Counted from the stretch's first letter, positions 8,643 to 18,960 are shown. The stretch is 64,000 nt of DNA from Sphingomonas profundi (GCF_009739515.1 NZ_CP046535.1:806001-870000); one strand, 5' to 3'. The notes: a model not told the origin generated them from the sequence alone. Translations and numbers: made by a program.

Positions 8643-8673
8643 CGGGGCGGCGAGAGTCGCCCCGTCGCTTTTT
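8643..8673 (+). terminator. Attenuator or terminator between rpsB and tsf
   Basis: Seven-base perfect stem CGGGGCG (8643-8649) / CGCCCCG (8658-8664), loop of 8, then TTTTT at 8669-8673. It looks like an intrinsic terminator that partly reduces transcription into tsf, as known for rpsB-tsf operons elsewhere. Confidence 0.55.
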
Positions 8674-8696
8674 CGGACAAGATCAAGGATAGACCG

Positions 8697-9626
8697 ATGG
8701 CAGAAGTTACTGCGGCGACCGTGAAGGAGCTGCGCGATCGCAGCGGCGCGGGCATGATGGACTGCAAGAAGGCGCTCGGCGAGACGAACGGCGACATCGA
8801 GGCGGCGGTCGACTGGCTGCGCACCAAGGGCCTCGCCGCCGCCGCCAAGAAGGCCGGCCGCCAGGCGGCCGAGGGCCTCGTCGGCGTCGCCGTGAAGGGC
8901 AACAAGGGCGCCGTGGTGGAGGTGAACTCCGAGACGGACTTCGTCGCCAAGAACGATCAGTTCCAGGGCTTTGTGAAGGCCGCGGCCGAGCTGGCGCTGG
9001 AGACCGGCGGCGACATCGACGCGCTCGCCAAGGCGCAGCATCCCGAAGGCGGCACGATCGGCGACAAGCTGACCAGCAACATCGCCACGATCGGCGAGAA
9101 CCAGGCGCTGCGCCGCGCGAAGAGCGTGGAAGTGGCCGAGGGCGCGGTCGTGTCCTACGTGCACAACGCGGCCGCCCCGGGCCTGGGCAAGATCGGCGTG
9201 CTGGTGGCGCTGGAGAGCGCGGCGCCGGCGGATCGGCTGGAGGCGCTGGGCAAGCAGCTGGCGATGCACATCGCCGCCGCCAACCCGCTCGCTCTGTCTG
9301 GTGAGGATATCGACCCGGCCGTGATCGAGCGCGAGGCGGCGATCGCCCGCGAGAAGGCGGCCGACAAGATCGTCGGCAAGCCGCCCGAGGTGGCCGAGAA
9401 GATCATCAAGGGCCCGGTGGACAAGTTCCGCAAGGAGAATGCGCTGCTGACGCAGGCCTTCGTGATCGATGGCAAGACGCCGGTGCAGGACGTTATCGCC
9501 GCCGCTTCCAAGGAGGCCGGCAGCCCGATCGCGCTCAAGGAGTTCGTCCGCTTCCAGCTGGGCGAGGGCATCGAGAAGGCACAGAGCGATTTCGCCGCCG
9601 AGGTGGCGGCTGCCGCCGGCGTGTGA
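8697..9626 (+). CDS. tsf: Translation elongation factor Ts
   Basis: 309-residue guanine nucleotide exchange factor for EF-Tu. The N-terminal UBA-like domain is seen as [19 protein letters not shown] (residues 9-27), followed by the conserved [13 protein letters not shown] near residue 80 that contacts EF-Tu. The ATG at 8697 is the family start; earlier in-frame codons lie in the hairpin region. It is 84 bp from rpsB and separated from pyrH by a stem-loop. Confidence 0.98.
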   Translation: MAEVTAATVKELRDRSGAGMMDCKKALGETNGDIEAAVDWLRTKGLAAAAKKAGRQAAEGLVGVAVKGNKGAVVEVNSETDFVAKNDQFQGFVKAAAELALETGGDIDALAKAQHPEGGTIGDKLTSNIATIGENQALRRAKSVEVAEGAVVSYVHNAAAPGLGKIGVLVALESAAPADRLEALGKQLAMHIAAANPLALSGEDIDPAVIEREAAIAREKAADKIVGKPPEVAEKIIKGPVDKFRKENALLTQAFVIDGKTPVQDVIAAASKEAGSPIALKEFVRFQLGEGIEKAQSDFAAEVAAAAGV

Positions 9627-9635
9627 GCCGGGCGA

Positions 9636-9667
9636 CGGCTGCGGCGGGATGCTCCCCTCCGCAGCCG
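9636..9667 (+). terminator. Stem-loop between tsf and pyrH
   Basis: Perfect 9-bp arms CGGCTGCGG (9636-9644) and CCGCAGCCG (9659-9667) around a 14-base loop, starting 10 bases past the tsf stop. There is no T-run, so it may be a weak terminator or an mRNA-stabilising stem. Confidence 0.45.
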
Positions 9668-9731
9668 CTTGGCAGCGGCGTGCTGCCTGACTAAGGTGCG
9701 CGCCGCTCACCCCTCTGCCTGACGGAACGAA

Positions 9732-10478
9732 ATGACGGCGACACCGCGCCCGCGCTTCAAACGCATTCTTCTGAAGCTGTCGGGCGAGGTGCTGATGGGC
9801 CCCGGCCAGTTCGGCATCGATCCCGATACGGTCGCCCGCGTCGCCGGCGAGATCGCGGCGGTGCGCGAGGGGCACGAGCTCTGCCTGGTGGTTGGCGGGG
9901 GCAACATCTTCCGCGGCCTGGCGGCGGCGGCCAAGGGGTTCGACCGGACCAGCGCGGATTATATGGGCATGCTGGCGACGGTGATGAACGCGCTGGCCGT
10001 GCAGAATGCGCTGGAGCAGATCGGCGTGGAGACGCGGGTGCAGTCCGCCATTCCGATGAACACCGTGTGCGAGCCGTTCATCCGCCGCCGGGCGGAGCGG
10101 CACATGGAGAAGGGGCGGATCGTGATCTTCGCCGCCGGCACCGGCAACCCCTATTTCACCACCGACAGCGCCGCCGCCCTGCGCGCGGCGGAGATGGGTT
10201 GCGACGCCCTGTTCAAGGGCACCTCGGTAGACGGCGTGTACAATGCCGATCCGAAGAAGGATCCGTCCGCAACCCGCTACGAAAGCGTCACTTTCAACCG
10301 CGTCCTGTCCGACGATCTGAAGGTGATGGATGCGAGCGCGGTGGCGCTCTGCCGCGACAACGACATACCGATCGTGGTGTTCAACATCCGCGAGCAGGGC
10401 AACCTCGCCCGCGTGCTTGCCGGCGAGGGCGTCGCCACGGTCGTGCAGAACATGAACACCGAAAATCGGGGAGCCTGA
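9732..10478 (+). CDS. pyrH: UMP kinase
   Basis: Hexameric bacterial UMP kinase (UMP + ATP to UDP + ADP), 248 residues. [10 protein letters not shown] is the phosphate-binding N-terminus, [10 protein letters not shown] the glycine loop and [15 protein letters not shown] the conserved UMP and allosteric helix; [15 protein letters not shown] matches the family C-terminal half. Followed 3 bp later by frr, the standard order, so the two are co-transcribed. Confidence 0.98.
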   Translation: MTATPRPRFKRILLKLSGEVLMGPGQFGIDPDTVARVAGEIAAVREGHELCLVVGGGNIFRGLAAAAKGFDRTSADYMGMLATVMNALAVQNALEQIGVETRVQSAIPMNTVCEPFIRRRAERHMEKGRIVIFAAGTGNPYFTTDSAAALRAAEMGCDALFKGTSVDGVYNADPKKDPSATRYESVTFNRVLSDDLKVMDASAVALCRDNDIPIVVFNIREQGNLARVLAGEGVATVVQNMNTENRGA

Positions 10479-10481
10479 ATC

Positions 10482-11039
10482 ATGGCCGCTTACGACAAGG
10501 CCGATCTAGAGCGCCGCATGACCGGCGCCGTCGAGTCGCTGAAGCACGATCTGGTCGGCCTGCGCACGGGGCGGGCGAGCACCTCGCTGCTCGATCCGGT
10601 GAACGTCACCGTCTACGGCGCGTCGATGCCGCTGAACCAGGTGGCGACCGTGAGCGTGCCGGAGCCGCGCCTGATATCGGTACAAGTGTGGGACAAGACG
10701 AATGTCGGCCCGGTGGACAAGGCGATCCGCTCGGCCGGGCTGGGCCTGAACCCGATCGTCGACGGCCAGACGCTGCGCCTGCCGATCCCCGATCTGACGG
10801 AGGAGCGGCGCAAGGAACTGGCCAAGCTCGCCAGCCAATATGCCGAGAAGGCGCGGATCGCCGCACGCAACGTGCGACGCGACGGCATGGACGGGCTGAA
10901 GGCCGACGAGAAGAAGGGTGTCATCAGCGAGGACGAGCGCAAGCGCCACGAGACCGAGGTGCAGAAGCTGACCGACGCGACGATCGCCGATATCGATGCG
11001 GCGTCCAGCGCCAAGGAAAAGGAAATCCTCGGCAAGTGA
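10482..11039 (+). CDS. frr: Ribosome recycling factor
   Basis: 185-residue factor that, with EF-G, splits post-termination ribosomes. [15 protein letters not shown] and the C-terminal run of charged helices are diagnostic, and length matches the family. Its stop overlaps the GTG start of uppS (GTGA), implying translational coupling from translation genes into envelope genes. Confidence 0.98.
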   Translation: MAAYDKADLERRMTGAVESLKHDLVGLRTGRASTSLLDPVNVTVYGASMPLNQVATVSVPEPRLISVQVWDKTNVGPVDKAIRSAGLGLNPIVDGQTLRLPIPDLTEERRKELAKLASQYAEKARIAARNVRRDGMDGLKADEKKGVISEDERKRHETEVQKLTDATIADIDAASSAKEKEILGK

Positions 11040-11794
11040 CGGCGGCTTCGGCCCACACCGCCGGAATGCCGGCGGAGCGGCCCGGCAGCGGCGCCGGCCC
11101 CGTGCCGCGCCACGTGGCGATCATCATGGACGGCAACGGGCGCTGGGCCAAGAAGCGCCACCTGCCGCGCATCGCCGGCCATCGCCGTGGCGTGGAGGCG
11201 GTGCGCGCCACCGTGCGCGCAGCCGGCGATCTGGGCATCGAGGCGCTGACTCTCTACGCCTTCTCCTCCGAGAATTGGCGCCGGCCGGCGGCGGAGGTGG
11301 CCGACCTGATGGGCCTGCTGCGCCGCTATATAAGGGACGAGCTTGAGGAACTGGCCGGCAACGGCGTGAAGCTGAAGATCATCGGCGATATCAGCCGCTT
11401 CGACGACGATCTGGTGACGATGCTGGAACAGGCATGCGCGCGCACCAGCGGCAACCGGCAGCTGACCCTGGCGATCGCGCTCAACTATGGCGGGCAGGAC
11501 GAGCTGGTCCGCGCCGCGCGCGGTCTGGCGTTGGACGCGCGCGTCGGCCGGATCGATCCGGCGGCGATCGATGCCGAACTGGTCGAGGCGCGGCTCGACA
11601 CGCGCGAGCTGCCGCCGCTCGACCTGCTGATCCGCACATCCGGCGAGCGGCGCCTGTCCAACTTCCTGCTGTGGCAGGCGGCTTATGCCGAGCTGCTGTT
11701 CGTCGACACGCTGTGGCCCGATTTCGATCAGGCGGCGCTGGCGGCGGCCGTGGCGGATTTCGGGCGGCGGGATCGCCGCTACGGCGGCCTGTGA
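11036..11794 (+). CDS. uppS: Isoprenyl (undecaprenyl diphosphate) transferase
   Basis: Cytosolic cis-prenyltransferase that adds isopentenyl units to farnesyl diphosphate to make the C55 carrier lipid for peptidoglycan and glycan export. [13 protein letters not shown] holds the catalytic Asp near residue 32, FSSENWRRP the middle motif, and [15 protein letters not shown] the conserved C-terminal motif. The GTG at 11036 overlaps the frr stop by 4 bases and gives 252 residues, the family length; an ATG at 11066 is the alternative. Confidence 0.95.
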   Translation: MTAASAHTAGMPAERPGSGAGPVPRHVAIIMDGNGRWAKKRHLPRIAGHRRGVEAVRATVRAAGDLGIEALTLYAFSSENWRRPAAEVADLMGLLRRYIRDELEELAGNGVKLKIIGDISRFDDDLVTMLEQACARTSGNRQLTLAIALNYGGQDELVRAARGLALDARVGRIDPAAIDAELVEARLDTRELPPLDLLIRTSGERRLSNFLLWQAAYAELLFVDTLWPDFDQAALAAAVADFGRRDRRYGGL

Positions 11795-11807
11795 TGGGCC
11801 GGTTCTG

Positions 11808-12605
11808 ATGGCCCACGTCGCCGGCGCGGCCCCGGCCCGGCGCCGATCCGATCTGATGACGCGCGCGCTGACCGGCGGCGCGATGATCGCGATCGCAGTG
11901 GCGGCCCTGTGGCTGGGCGGCATGGCCTTCTGGCTGCTGGCGAGTGCCGCCGCGCTGCTGATGCTGGCCGAGTGGGCCGGGCTGATGCGTGCGGCGCGGC
12001 TGCGCATCGGCGTGGCGCTGGCGGCGCTCGGCTTCGTGCTGGTGATCGCATCGCCAATGGCGGGCGGTGTGGGCGAGCAGGCGCTGGCTCTGCTGGCGGC
12101 GCTGGCGCTGGCGGTGGCGGCGCTGGGCCGCAGCGCGCGACTGGGCGCGGGGCTCGTCTATGTCGGCCTGCCGACGTTCGGGCTGCTGTTCCTGCGCGGG
12201 CAGCCGCACGGGCTGGCGCTGACCTTGTGGACGCTCGCGATTGTGTGGGCGACCGATATCGGCGCCTATTTCTCCGGCCGGGCGATCGGCGGGCCGAAGC
12301 TGGCGCCGGCGCTGAGCCCGAACAAGACTTGGGCCGGGCTGCTTGGCGGCGCGCTGGCCGCCGCCATCGTCGGCGCGCTGATCGCGTGGAGCACCGGCCT
12401 GCCGGCGGCGCTGCTGCTGCTCGGCGCGCCGATGGCGGTGCTGGCGCAGATCGGCGACCTGTTCGAAAGCTGGATGAAGCGCAAGGCGGGCGTGAAGGAC
12501 AGCGGGCGGCTGCTGCCGGGCCATGGCGGCGCGCTGGACCGGCTGGACGGCGTGGTGCCGGTGGCGACGCTGATCGGCCTGCTGGCCGCAACGGGGGTGG
12601 TGTGA
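11808..12605 (+). CDS. cdsA: Phosphatidate cytidylyltransferase
   Basis: Polytopic membrane enzyme making CDP-diacylglycerol from phosphatidate and CTP, the precursor used by PssA at 6661-7464. The CDS family signature is complete near the C-terminus: ESWMKRKAGVKDSGRLLPGH followed by a Gly-Gly-Ala-Leu-Asp-Arg segment. About eight hydrophobic spans in 265 residues. The ATG at 11808 is 13 bp past uppS. Its end overlaps dxr by 4 bases. Confidence 0.95.
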   Translation: MAHVAGAAPARRRSDLMTRALTGGAMIAIAVAALWLGGMAFWLLASAAALLMLAEWAGLMRAARLRIGVALAALGFVLVIASPMAGGVGEQALALLAALALAVAALGRSARLGAGLVYVGLPTFGLLFLRGQPHGLALTLWTLAIVWATDIGAYFSGRAIGGPKLAPALSPNKTWAGLLGGALAAAIVGALIAWSTGLPAALLLLGAPMAVLAQIGDLFESWMKRKAGVKDSGRLLPGHGGALDRLDGVVPVATLIGLLAATGVV

Positions 12606-13762
12606 GCCGTAGCGTGACGATCCTGGGTGCGACCGGTTCGGTCGGCACCTCGACGCTCGATCTGATCGAGCGCGATCCGCAGACCTTCCGCGTGGAGGCG
12701 CTGACGGCGCATGGCGACGTTGCCGGGCTGGCCGCCGCAGCACGCCGCACGCGGGCGGCGCTGGCGGTGATCGGCGATGCGAAGCTGGGTCCGCAACTCG
12801 CTGAAATGCTGGCCGATACCGACACGGAGACGGCCGCCGGCGCGGACGCCATTGCCGAGGCGGCGGCGCGCGGCGCGGACTGGACGATGGCGGCGATCGT
12901 CGGTTGCGCCGGCTTGCGCCCGGTGATGGCGGCCCTGGCGGCGGGCGGCTGCGTGGCGCTGGCCAACAAGGAGTCGCTGGTCTCGGCCGGCGCGATCGTG
13001 ATGGAGGCGGCGCGCAGCCACGGTGCGACGCTGCTGCCGGTCGATTCCGAGCATAATGCGATCTTCCAGTGCTTCGACGCCGCAGCCCCGGATCGGGTGC
13101 GCCGCATCATCCTGACGGCCAGCGGCGGCCCGTTCCGCACGCGCAGCCGCGCCGAGATGGCGGCGGTGACGCCGGCGCAGGCGGTGCGCCACCCGAACTG
13201 GTCGATGGGGGCCAAGATCTCGGTCGATTCGGCGACGATGATGAACAAGGGGCTGGAGCTGATCGAGGCGCACCACCTGTTCCCGGTCGGCCTCGATCGC
13301 ATCGAGATCCTCGTCCACCCGCAGTCGGTGATCCACTCGATGGTGGAATATTGCGACGGGTCGATCCTGGCGCAGCTCGGCACGCCGGACATGCGCACGC
13401 CGATCGCCCATGCGCTGGCGTGGCCGCAGCGGATGGCGGCGCCGGTGGAGCGGCTGGATTTCGCCAAGGTCGGCCGGTTCGACTTCGAGGCGCCCGATCC
13501 TGAGCGGTTCCCGGCCATCGGGCTGGCGCGCGCCGCGATCGAGGCGGGGGGCGCCAGGCCGGCGGTGCTGAACGCCGCCAACGAGGTGGCCGTGGCCGCT
13601 TTTCTGGCGGGCCGCATCGGCTTCCTCGATATCGCCGCAATCGTTTGTGAAACCCTCGATCGTTATGACCCGCCGGCGCCGGACTCGCTCGATGCGGTGC
13701 TGGCCGTGGATGGCGAGGCGCGCGCCGTGGCCGGGCGCATGATGGAAGGGTTGGCGGCGTGA
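12602..13762 (+). CDS. dxr: 1-deoxy-D-xylulose 5-phosphate reductoisomerase
   Basis: Second enzyme of the MEP isoprenoid pathway; supplies precursors used by the neighbouring uppS. GATGSVGTSTLDL near the N-terminus is the NADPH-binding loop, ANKESLVSAG and PVDSEHNAIFQ contain the metal-binding acidic residues, and the substrate-loop motif HPNWSMGAKISVDSATMMNK is complete. 386 residues from a GTG that overlaps cdsA by GTGA; its own stop overlaps rseP in the same way. Confidence 0.97.
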   Translation: MSRSVTILGATGSVGTSTLDLIERDPQTFRVEALTAHGDVAGLAAAARRTRAALAVIGDAKLGPQLAEMLADTDTETAAGADAIAEAAARGADWTMAAIVGCAGLRPVMAALAAGGCVALANKESLVSAGAIVMEAARSHGATLLPVDSEHNAIFQCFDAAAPDRVRRIILTASGGPFRTRSRAEMAAVTPAQAVRHPNWSMGAKISVDSATMMNKGLELIEAHHLFPVGLDRIEILVHPQSVIHSMVEYCDGSILAQLGTPDMRTPIAHALAWPQRMAAPVERLDFAKVGRFDFEAPDPERFPAIGLARAAIEAGGARPAVLNAANEVAVAAFLAGRIGFLDIAAIVCETLDRYDPPAPDSLDAVLAVDGEARAVAGRMMEGLAA

Positions 13763-14892
13763 GCGAGAGTCCCGGTGTGCTGCTGACGGTCGCGAGCTTC
13801 CTGCTCGTCATCGGTCCGCTGATCTTCGTCCACGAACTCGGCCATTATTTTGCCGGGCGGCTGTTCGGCGTGAAGGCCGATGCCTTCTCGATCGGCTTCG
13901 GCCGCGAGCTGATCGGCTGGACCGACCGGCGCGGCACGCGCTGGAAGGTCGGCTGGATGCCGATGGGCGGCTATGTGAAGTTCGCCGGCGACATGAACCC
14001 GGCCAGCGTCGCCGATCCCGAGTGGCAGGCGCTGCCGCCGGCGGAGCGCGCGCGTACCTTCCAGGCCAAGCCGCTGTGGCAGCGTTTCATCATCGTGGCG
14101 GCCGGGCCGGTGACGAACTTCCTGTTCGCCATCCTCGTCTTCGCGGCCTTCTTCTGGGCCTATGGCGAGCCGCGCACCCCCAATGTCGTCGCCATGGTGG
14201 TGCCGGGATCGGCGGCGGCGAAGGCCGGCATCCTGCCCGGCGACCGGGTGACGATGATCGCGCGGCAGGGCGTCTCCCGCTTCGAGGACATCGCGCCGAT
14301 CGTCCGCATCCGCCCCGGCGAGCAGGTGCGGATGGACGTCTATCGCGGCGAGCGGCAGCTGCACCTGCTGGTGACGCCGGACCGCGAGGAGATGGCCGAT
14401 CGCTTCGGCAACCGCTTCGAGATCGGCCGGCTGGGCGTCGGCTCGCCCGCGCCGATCATCCAGCCGCTGCCGGCCGGTGAGGTGCTGGGCGCTGCGGTGC
14501 GCCACACGAAGGACATCGTGGTCGCGATGGTCTCCACCCTGTGGCAGATCATCACGGGCGTGCGATCGGTGGCGGAACTCGGCGGGCCGTTGCAGATCGC
14601 CAAGTTCAGCGGCCAGACGGCGACGCTCGGCTGGCTGCCCTTCGTCGAGTTCATGGCCATGATCTCGATTAATCTGGGCTTCATAAACCTTCTGCCAATC
14701 CCGCTGCTGGATGGCGGCCACCTGTTCTTCTACGCGCTGGAGGCGGTGCGGCGCCGGCCGCTCAACCCCGTGGTGCAGGAATGGGCGTTCCGGTCCGGCC
14801 TGGCGCTGCTGCTCGCCTTCATGCTGTTCGTGACGTTCAACGATCTGGGCTCGCTGGGCCTGTGGTCGCGGCTTGCCGGCTTGATTGGCTGA
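13759..14892 (+). CDS. rseP: RIP zinc metalloprotease RseP
   Basis: Site-2 intramembrane protease that cleaves anti-sigma factors and leftover signal peptides. The zinc motif HELGH is at residues 25-29 within the first membrane span, and the second ligand region LLDGGHLFFY lies near residue 315. A PDZ domain sits between (about 120-190). At 377 residues it appears to have one recognisable PDZ domain, as in many alphaproteobacteria, against two in the longer E. coli protein. GTG start overlaps the dxr stop. It is placed directly before bamA, linking stress signalling to outer-membrane assembly. Confidence 0.95.
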   Translation: MSESPGVLLTVASFLLVIGPLIFVHELGHYFAGRLFGVKADAFSIGFGRELIGWTDRRGTRWKVGWMPMGGYVKFAGDMNPASVADPEWQALPPAERARTFQAKPLWQRFIIVAAGPVTNFLFAILVFAAFFWAYGEPRTPNVVAMVVPGSAAAKAGILPGDRVTMIARQGVSRFEDIAPIVRIRPGEQVRMDVYRGERQLHLLVTPDREEMADRFGNRFEIGRLGVGSPAPIIQPLPAGEVLGAAVRHTKDIVVAMVSTLWQIITGVRSVAELGGPLQIAKFSGQTATLGWLPFVEFMAMISINLGFINLLPIPLLDGGHLFFYALEAVRRRPLNPVVQEWAFRSGLALLLAFMLFVTFNDLGSLGLWSRLAGLIG

Positions 14893-14998
14893 TCCTGATC
14901 GGGCAGGGGCGGGCCTGCGTTAACTCTGCCGGCACGCGTGGCGCCGGATTTGCCCGGGCGGATCTTCCGCGCCGGATCGTGTTTGGAAGCGGGGACGT

Positions 14999-17677
14999 GT
15001 GCGCGTGACAGTGAAGACCGGAGAGAGCGACGGCGGTCGCGGCGGTGCGAGGCTCGCTTCGGCGCTGCTGATCGGCACGATCCTCGGCGCCGCGGCCACG
15101 CCGGCCGCCGCGCAATCCTCACGCACGCCCAAACCCACGAGCGCGAAAAAGGCTCCCGCCGCCGGCGCGGCGACGCCCGCCGAGGCCGCGCCGGCACCGC
15201 CGGGCAGCGGCACGGTGCGGTCGATTCAGGTCGTCGGCTCCCAACGGCTGGAGCCGGACACCGTGCGATCGTACATCGCGCTGCGCGCCGGCGACAAATA
15301 TACGCGCGAGCAGCTCGATCAGGCGCTGAAGGATCTCTACGCCACCGAGTTGTTCGCCGACGTGCAGATCAAGGACGATCTGGGCGCGCTCACCATTCAG
15401 GTGCGCGAGAACCCGGTGATCAACCGCATCGTGCTGGAGGGCAACAAGCGGCTGAAGTCGGACAAGATCAACCCCGAGATCCGGCTGCAGCCGCGCCAGA
15501 TCTTCACCCGTTCCAAGGCGCGGGCGGATGTGGGCCGCATCATCGAGCTGTACCGACGGCAGGGCCGCTTCGCCGCCACGGTCGAGCCGAAGATGGTGCT
15601 GCTGGACCAGAACCGCGTCGACATCGTGTTCGAGATCAACGAGGGGGCCAAGTCCAAGGTCCGCAAGATCAACATCATCGGCAACGAGAAATTCTCCGAC
15701 GGCGCGCTGCGCGGCGAGATGGCGACCAAGCAAAGCGGCCTGACGAAGATCTTCTCCTCCGGCACCAGCTACGATCCGGACCGGCTGGCCTACGATCAGC
15801 AGAAGCTGCGCCAGTTCTACCTGACCAACGGCTATGCGGATTTCCGCGTCGTTTCCGCCGTGGCCGAGCTGACGCCGGACAAGCGCGACTTCATCATCAC
15901 CTACGTGGTGGAGGAGGGGCCGCGCTACAAGTTCGGCGACATCGACGTCGAGAGCGAGATCCGCGACATCAAGGCGGATGCGCTGAAGCCGCTGATCCCG
16001 GTGAAAAAGGGCGACTGGTACAACGCCAAGATCATCGAGGACACGGTCGACACGCTGACCGAGACGACCGGCCTGCTGGGCTTCACGCCCGACGTGCGGC
16101 CCGACTTCGTGCGCGACAAGGATGCGCTGACGATGTCGGTGACGTTCAAGGTGAACGACGCGCCGCGCGTCTATGTCGAGAATGTCGCGATCAACGGCAA
16201 CACCCACACCAAGGACAAGGTGGTGCGCCGCGAGATGCGGCTGGCCGAGGGCGATGCGTTCAACAGCTTCCGGGTGAAGCGGTCGCGCGATCGCATCCAG
16301 TCGCTCGGCTACTTCCAGGACAAATTGGAGATCGAGCAGAAGCCGGGATCGGCGCCCGACCGGGTGGTGCTGGAGGCGAACGTGGAGGAGAAGTCGACCG
16401 GCGAACTGCAGGTCTCGGCCGGCTTCTCCAGCCTGGAGAAGTTCATCGTCAATCTCTCGATCACCGAGCGCAACTTCATGGGCAAGGGGCAGGAGGTGCG
16501 CGCCTCGGTCGATTATTCGACCTACTCCAAGTCGGTGAACCTGGGCTTCACCGAGCCCTATCTGTTCGATCGCAACATCGCGATCGGTGGCGACGTGTTC
16601 CGCCGCGACTACAACTCGTTCAACTACATCAACAGCGATCGCAACACGACCTATCAGCAGACGACCACCGGCTTCCAGGTGCGCCTGGGCGTGCCGCTGA
16701 CGGAGTTCACCTCGCTCGCCCTGCGCTACGGCCTCAGCTACGATCAGGTGACGCTGGACCGCGGCACCTTCTTCACCGATCGCGACAATAACGGCACGCT
16801 GGAGTGCGATCCGCTGTTCGCCGGCCGCTATCTGTGCGACGCGATCGGCAACCGGGTGACGTCGTCGGTCGGCTACAGCCTCGTCTTCGACAATCTCAAC
16901 AACCGCATCCGCCCGACGCGCGGCCAGCGCGTGGTGTTCAGCCAGGATTTCGCCGGTCTCGGCGGCAGCGTGCGCTACATCCGCACCCGGTTCGAGGGCG
17001 ACAAATATTACAACGTCGGCTCGGGCTTCATCTTCAACACCCATCTGGAAGGCGGCTACATCAAGGGCCTGGGCCAGGATGTACGGCTGGTCGACCGCTT
17101 CTTCCTCGGCGATCCGCAGATGCGCGGCTTCGGCATCCGCGGCGTCGGCCCGCGGGTGACGCGCCGCCAGTATATGCTGGACGCGAACGGCAACGCGGCG
17201 CTGCCGCTGAGCTTCGTCGACAGCAGCAGCAACAGCAACCGCAGCGACGACGCGCTCGGCGGCAACGCTTATTATCTCGGCCATCTGGAGCTGGAGATAC
17301 CGCTGGGCTCGGGCGCCAAGGAGCTTGGCCTTCGCCCGTCGATCTTCGCCGATGCGGGCGCGGTGTTCAGCCTGAAGAATCCGGGCATCCTGCCGCCGCA
17401 GCTGACCAAGATCGATTTCTACCGCGATGCGCAGACCGGCCTGCTCACCCAGTCTCCGACATCGGCCAACGGCACGGCGAACGTGCTTCAGACCACCATC
17501 TCGCCGTTCCAGGAACAATATCAGGGCAACAGCCCCAAGCCGCGCGTGTCGGTGGGCGTCGGGGTGAACTGGAATTCACCTTTCGGGCCTTTCCGGATCA
17601 ACGTCGCCAAGGCATTGCTCAAGGAACCGGGCGACAATACCAAGCTCTTCAGCTTCAACGTGGGAACCCAATTCTGA
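14999..17677 (+). CDS. bamA: Outer membrane protein assembly factor BamA
   Basis: 892-residue Omp85 protein that inserts beta-barrels into the outer membrane. A signal peptide ends at about residue 41 (ATPAAAQ). It is followed by an Ala/Pro/Lys-rich linker, five POTRA domains (about 75-450, with repeated VRSIQV and GNxxxxD-type strands) and a C-terminal barrel ending in phenylalanine (FNVGTQF), the expected BAM signal. VDRFFLGDPQMRGFGIRGVG is the conserved VRGF-type loop motif. The GTG at 14999 is chosen; GTG 15005 is possible. A 106-bp gap from rseP may hold its own promoter. TGATG overlap with ompH. Confidence 0.96.
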   Translation: MRVTVKTGESDGGRGGARLASALLIGTILGAAATPAAAQSSRTPKPTSAKKAPAAGAATPAEAAPAPPGSGTVRSIQVVGSQRLEPDTVRSYIALRAGDKYTREQLDQALKDLYATELFADVQIKDDLGALTIQVRENPVINRIVLEGNKRLKSDKINPEIRLQPRQIFTRSKARADVGRIIELYRRQGRFAATVEPKMVLLDQNRVDIVFEINEGAKSKVRKINIIGNEKFSDGALRGEMATKQSGLTKIFSSGTSYDPDRLAYDQQKLRQFYLTNGYADFRVVSAVAELTPDKRDFIITYVVEEGPRYKFGDIDVESEIRDIKADALKPLIPVKKGDWYNAKIIEDTVDTLTETTGLLGFTPDVRPDFVRDKDALTMSVTFKVNDAPRVYVENVAINGNTHTKDKVVRREMRLAEGDAFNSFRVKRSRDRIQSLGYFQDKLEIEQKPGSAPDRVVLEANVEEKSTGELQVSAGFSSLEKFIVNLSITERNFMGKGQEVRASVDYSTYSKSVNLGFTEPYLFDRNIAIGGDVFRRDYNSFNYINSDRNTTYQQTTTGFQVRLGVPLTEFTSLALRYGLSYDQVTLDRGTFFTDRDNNGTLECDPLFAGRYLCDAIGNRVTSSVGYSLVFDNLNNRIRPTRGQRVVFSQDFAGLGGSVRYIRTRFEGDKYYNVGSGFIFNTHLEGGYIKGLGQDVRLVDRFFLGDPQMRGFGIRGVGPRVTRRQYMLDANGNAALPLSFVDSSSNSNRSDDALGGNAYYLGHLELEIPLGSGAKELGLRPSIFADAGAVFSLKNPGILPPQLTKIDFYRDAQTGLLTQSPTSANGTANVLQTTISPFQEQYQGNSPKPRVSVGVGVNWNSPFGPFRINVAKALLKEPGDNTKLFSFNVGTQF

Positions 17678-18288
17678 TGAAGATCATGCTCAAGGCGCTC
17701 GCCGCCACCGCTCTCGTCGCCTCTCCGCTGCTCGTCGCGCCCGCCACGGCGCAGGTCGCCGCCGGCCAGAGCGTCGCCGTCGTCGATTTCGAGAAGGCGA
17801 TCAACGATACCGCCGCGTTCAAGGCGGCGACCGGCCAGATCCAGACCCAGTACAAGGCGCAGATCGACGCCTTCAACGCGCGCAGCCAGGCGATCAACAC
17901 CGAGCTGGCGCCGGCGCAGACCGAGATCCAGACCCTGCAGCAGAACCCCTCGACGCCCAAGGCGACGCTGGACGCCAAGGTGGCCGCCTACCGCACCCGC
18001 GCGCAGACCGCGCAGGCCGAGCTGGCCCGTCTGGCCCAGCCGTTCGGCCGGCCGACCGCGTATGCGCGCGAGCAGGTGGCGGACAAGGTCGAGGCATCGC
18101 TGCGCGCGGCGATGGCCGCCAAGCGCGTGAACCTCATCATCAACCCGGAAGCGGTGATCCTGGCGCTGCCGGCCGCCGACATCACGCCGGATCTGACGGC
18201 GCAGCTGAACACGGTGGTGAAGACCGTCTCCACCACGCCGCCGGCCAACTGGCAGCCGGGCCAGCGCCAGCCGGCCGCCGGCCGCTGA
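17677..18288 (+). CDS. OmpH/Skp family periplasmic chaperone
   Basis: 203-residue protein with a signal peptide (cleavage after APATAQ, about residue 26), a [13 protein letters not shown] strand typical of the OmpH core, and a long alpha-helical coiled-coil segment (about 45-135) that forms the Skp tentacles. Skp holds unfolded outer-membrane proteins for BamA. The ATG overlaps the bamA stop by one base (TGATG). The C-terminus is proline/glutamine-rich. Family call is firm, exact client set unknown. Confidence 0.9.
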   Translation: MKIMLKALAATALVASPLLVAPATAQVAAGQSVAVVDFEKAINDTAAFKAATGQIQTQYKAQIDAFNARSQAINTELAPAQTEIQTLQQNPSTPKATLDAKVAAYRTRAQTAQAELARLAQPFGRPTAYAREQVADKVEASLRAAMAAKRVNLIINPEAVILALPAADITPDLTAQLNTVVKTVSTTPPANWQPGQRQPAAGR

Positions 18289-18301
18289 GGCAAGCCCGCC
18301 C

Positions 18302-18799
18302 GTGAGTGACGACACGAACGGCGCGGCGCCGGCGGAGGCCGCGCCCGCCATCGGCCCGCTGGATATCCGGCGGGTGATGGCGGCGCTGCCGCACCGCTAC
18401 CCGATGCTGCTCGTCGATCGCGTCGAGGCGCTGGTGCCGGATCGCTCGATCACCGCGATCAAGGCGGTGAGCATCAACGAGCCGTTCTTCGCCGGCCATT
18501 TCCCCGGCCGGCCGATCATGCCGGGCGTGCTGATCGTCGAGGCGCTGGCGCAGGCGGCCGGCGTGCTCGCCGTGGAGTCGCTGGGGCTCGCCGGATCGGG
18601 CAAGCTCGTCTACTTCATGGCGATCGACGAGGCGAAGTTCCGCAGCCCGGTGGAACCCGGCGTGCTGCTGCGGCTGGAGGTGGCGTTCGTGCAGAAGCGC
18701 GCCACCATCTGCAAGTTCGCCGGCCGCGCGCTGGTGGACGGCAAGGTGGCGGCGCAGGCCAATTTCACCGCGATGATCGCCGACCCGCCAAAGGATTGA
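18302..18799 (+). CDS. fabZ: 3-hydroxyacyl-[acyl-carrier-protein] dehydratase FabZ
   Basis: Hot-dog fold dehydratase of fatty-acid elongation. [12 protein letters not shown] and the catalytic segment [20 protein letters not shown] (His66, Glu80) are complete. 165 residues from GTG 18302. In most Gram-negatives fabZ is surrounded by lpxD, lpxA and lpxB; here it follows ompH after 13 bp with no lpxD and no lpxA after it, consistent with a sphingomonad that makes no lipid A. Confidence 0.96.
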   Translation: MSDDTNGAAPAEAAPAIGPLDIRRVMAALPHRYPMLLVDRVEALVPDRSITAIKAVSINEPFFAGHFPGRPIMPGVLIVEALAQAAGVLAVESLGLAGSGKLVYFMAIDEAKFRSPVEPGVLLRLEVAFVQKRATICKFAGRALVDGKVAAQANFTAMIADPPKD

Positions 18800-18811
18800 G
18801 CGCGGAGGAGT

Positions 18812-18833
18812 GATCCCGATCCGGGCCGGGATC
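18812..18833 (+). terminator. Stem-loop downstream of fabZ
   Basis: GATCCCG (18812-18818) pairs with CGGGATC (18827-18833) around 8 bases, 13 bases past the fabZ stop, at the end of the long rpsB-fabZ cluster. No clear T-run. The rest of the 161-bp interval to 18961 holds no gene I can support. Confidence 0.45.
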
Positions 18834-18960
18834 GCTTGCGCTTCTGGGTGCGGGTTCCGGCGCCATCGCAGTGCGGCCGTCACGTCATCAGAATGACGAT
18901 CGCTTGCGGCCGACAGTCTGCCGCGCGATCACGCTCTCCGGTTGGTGACGCCCGGGCCGG

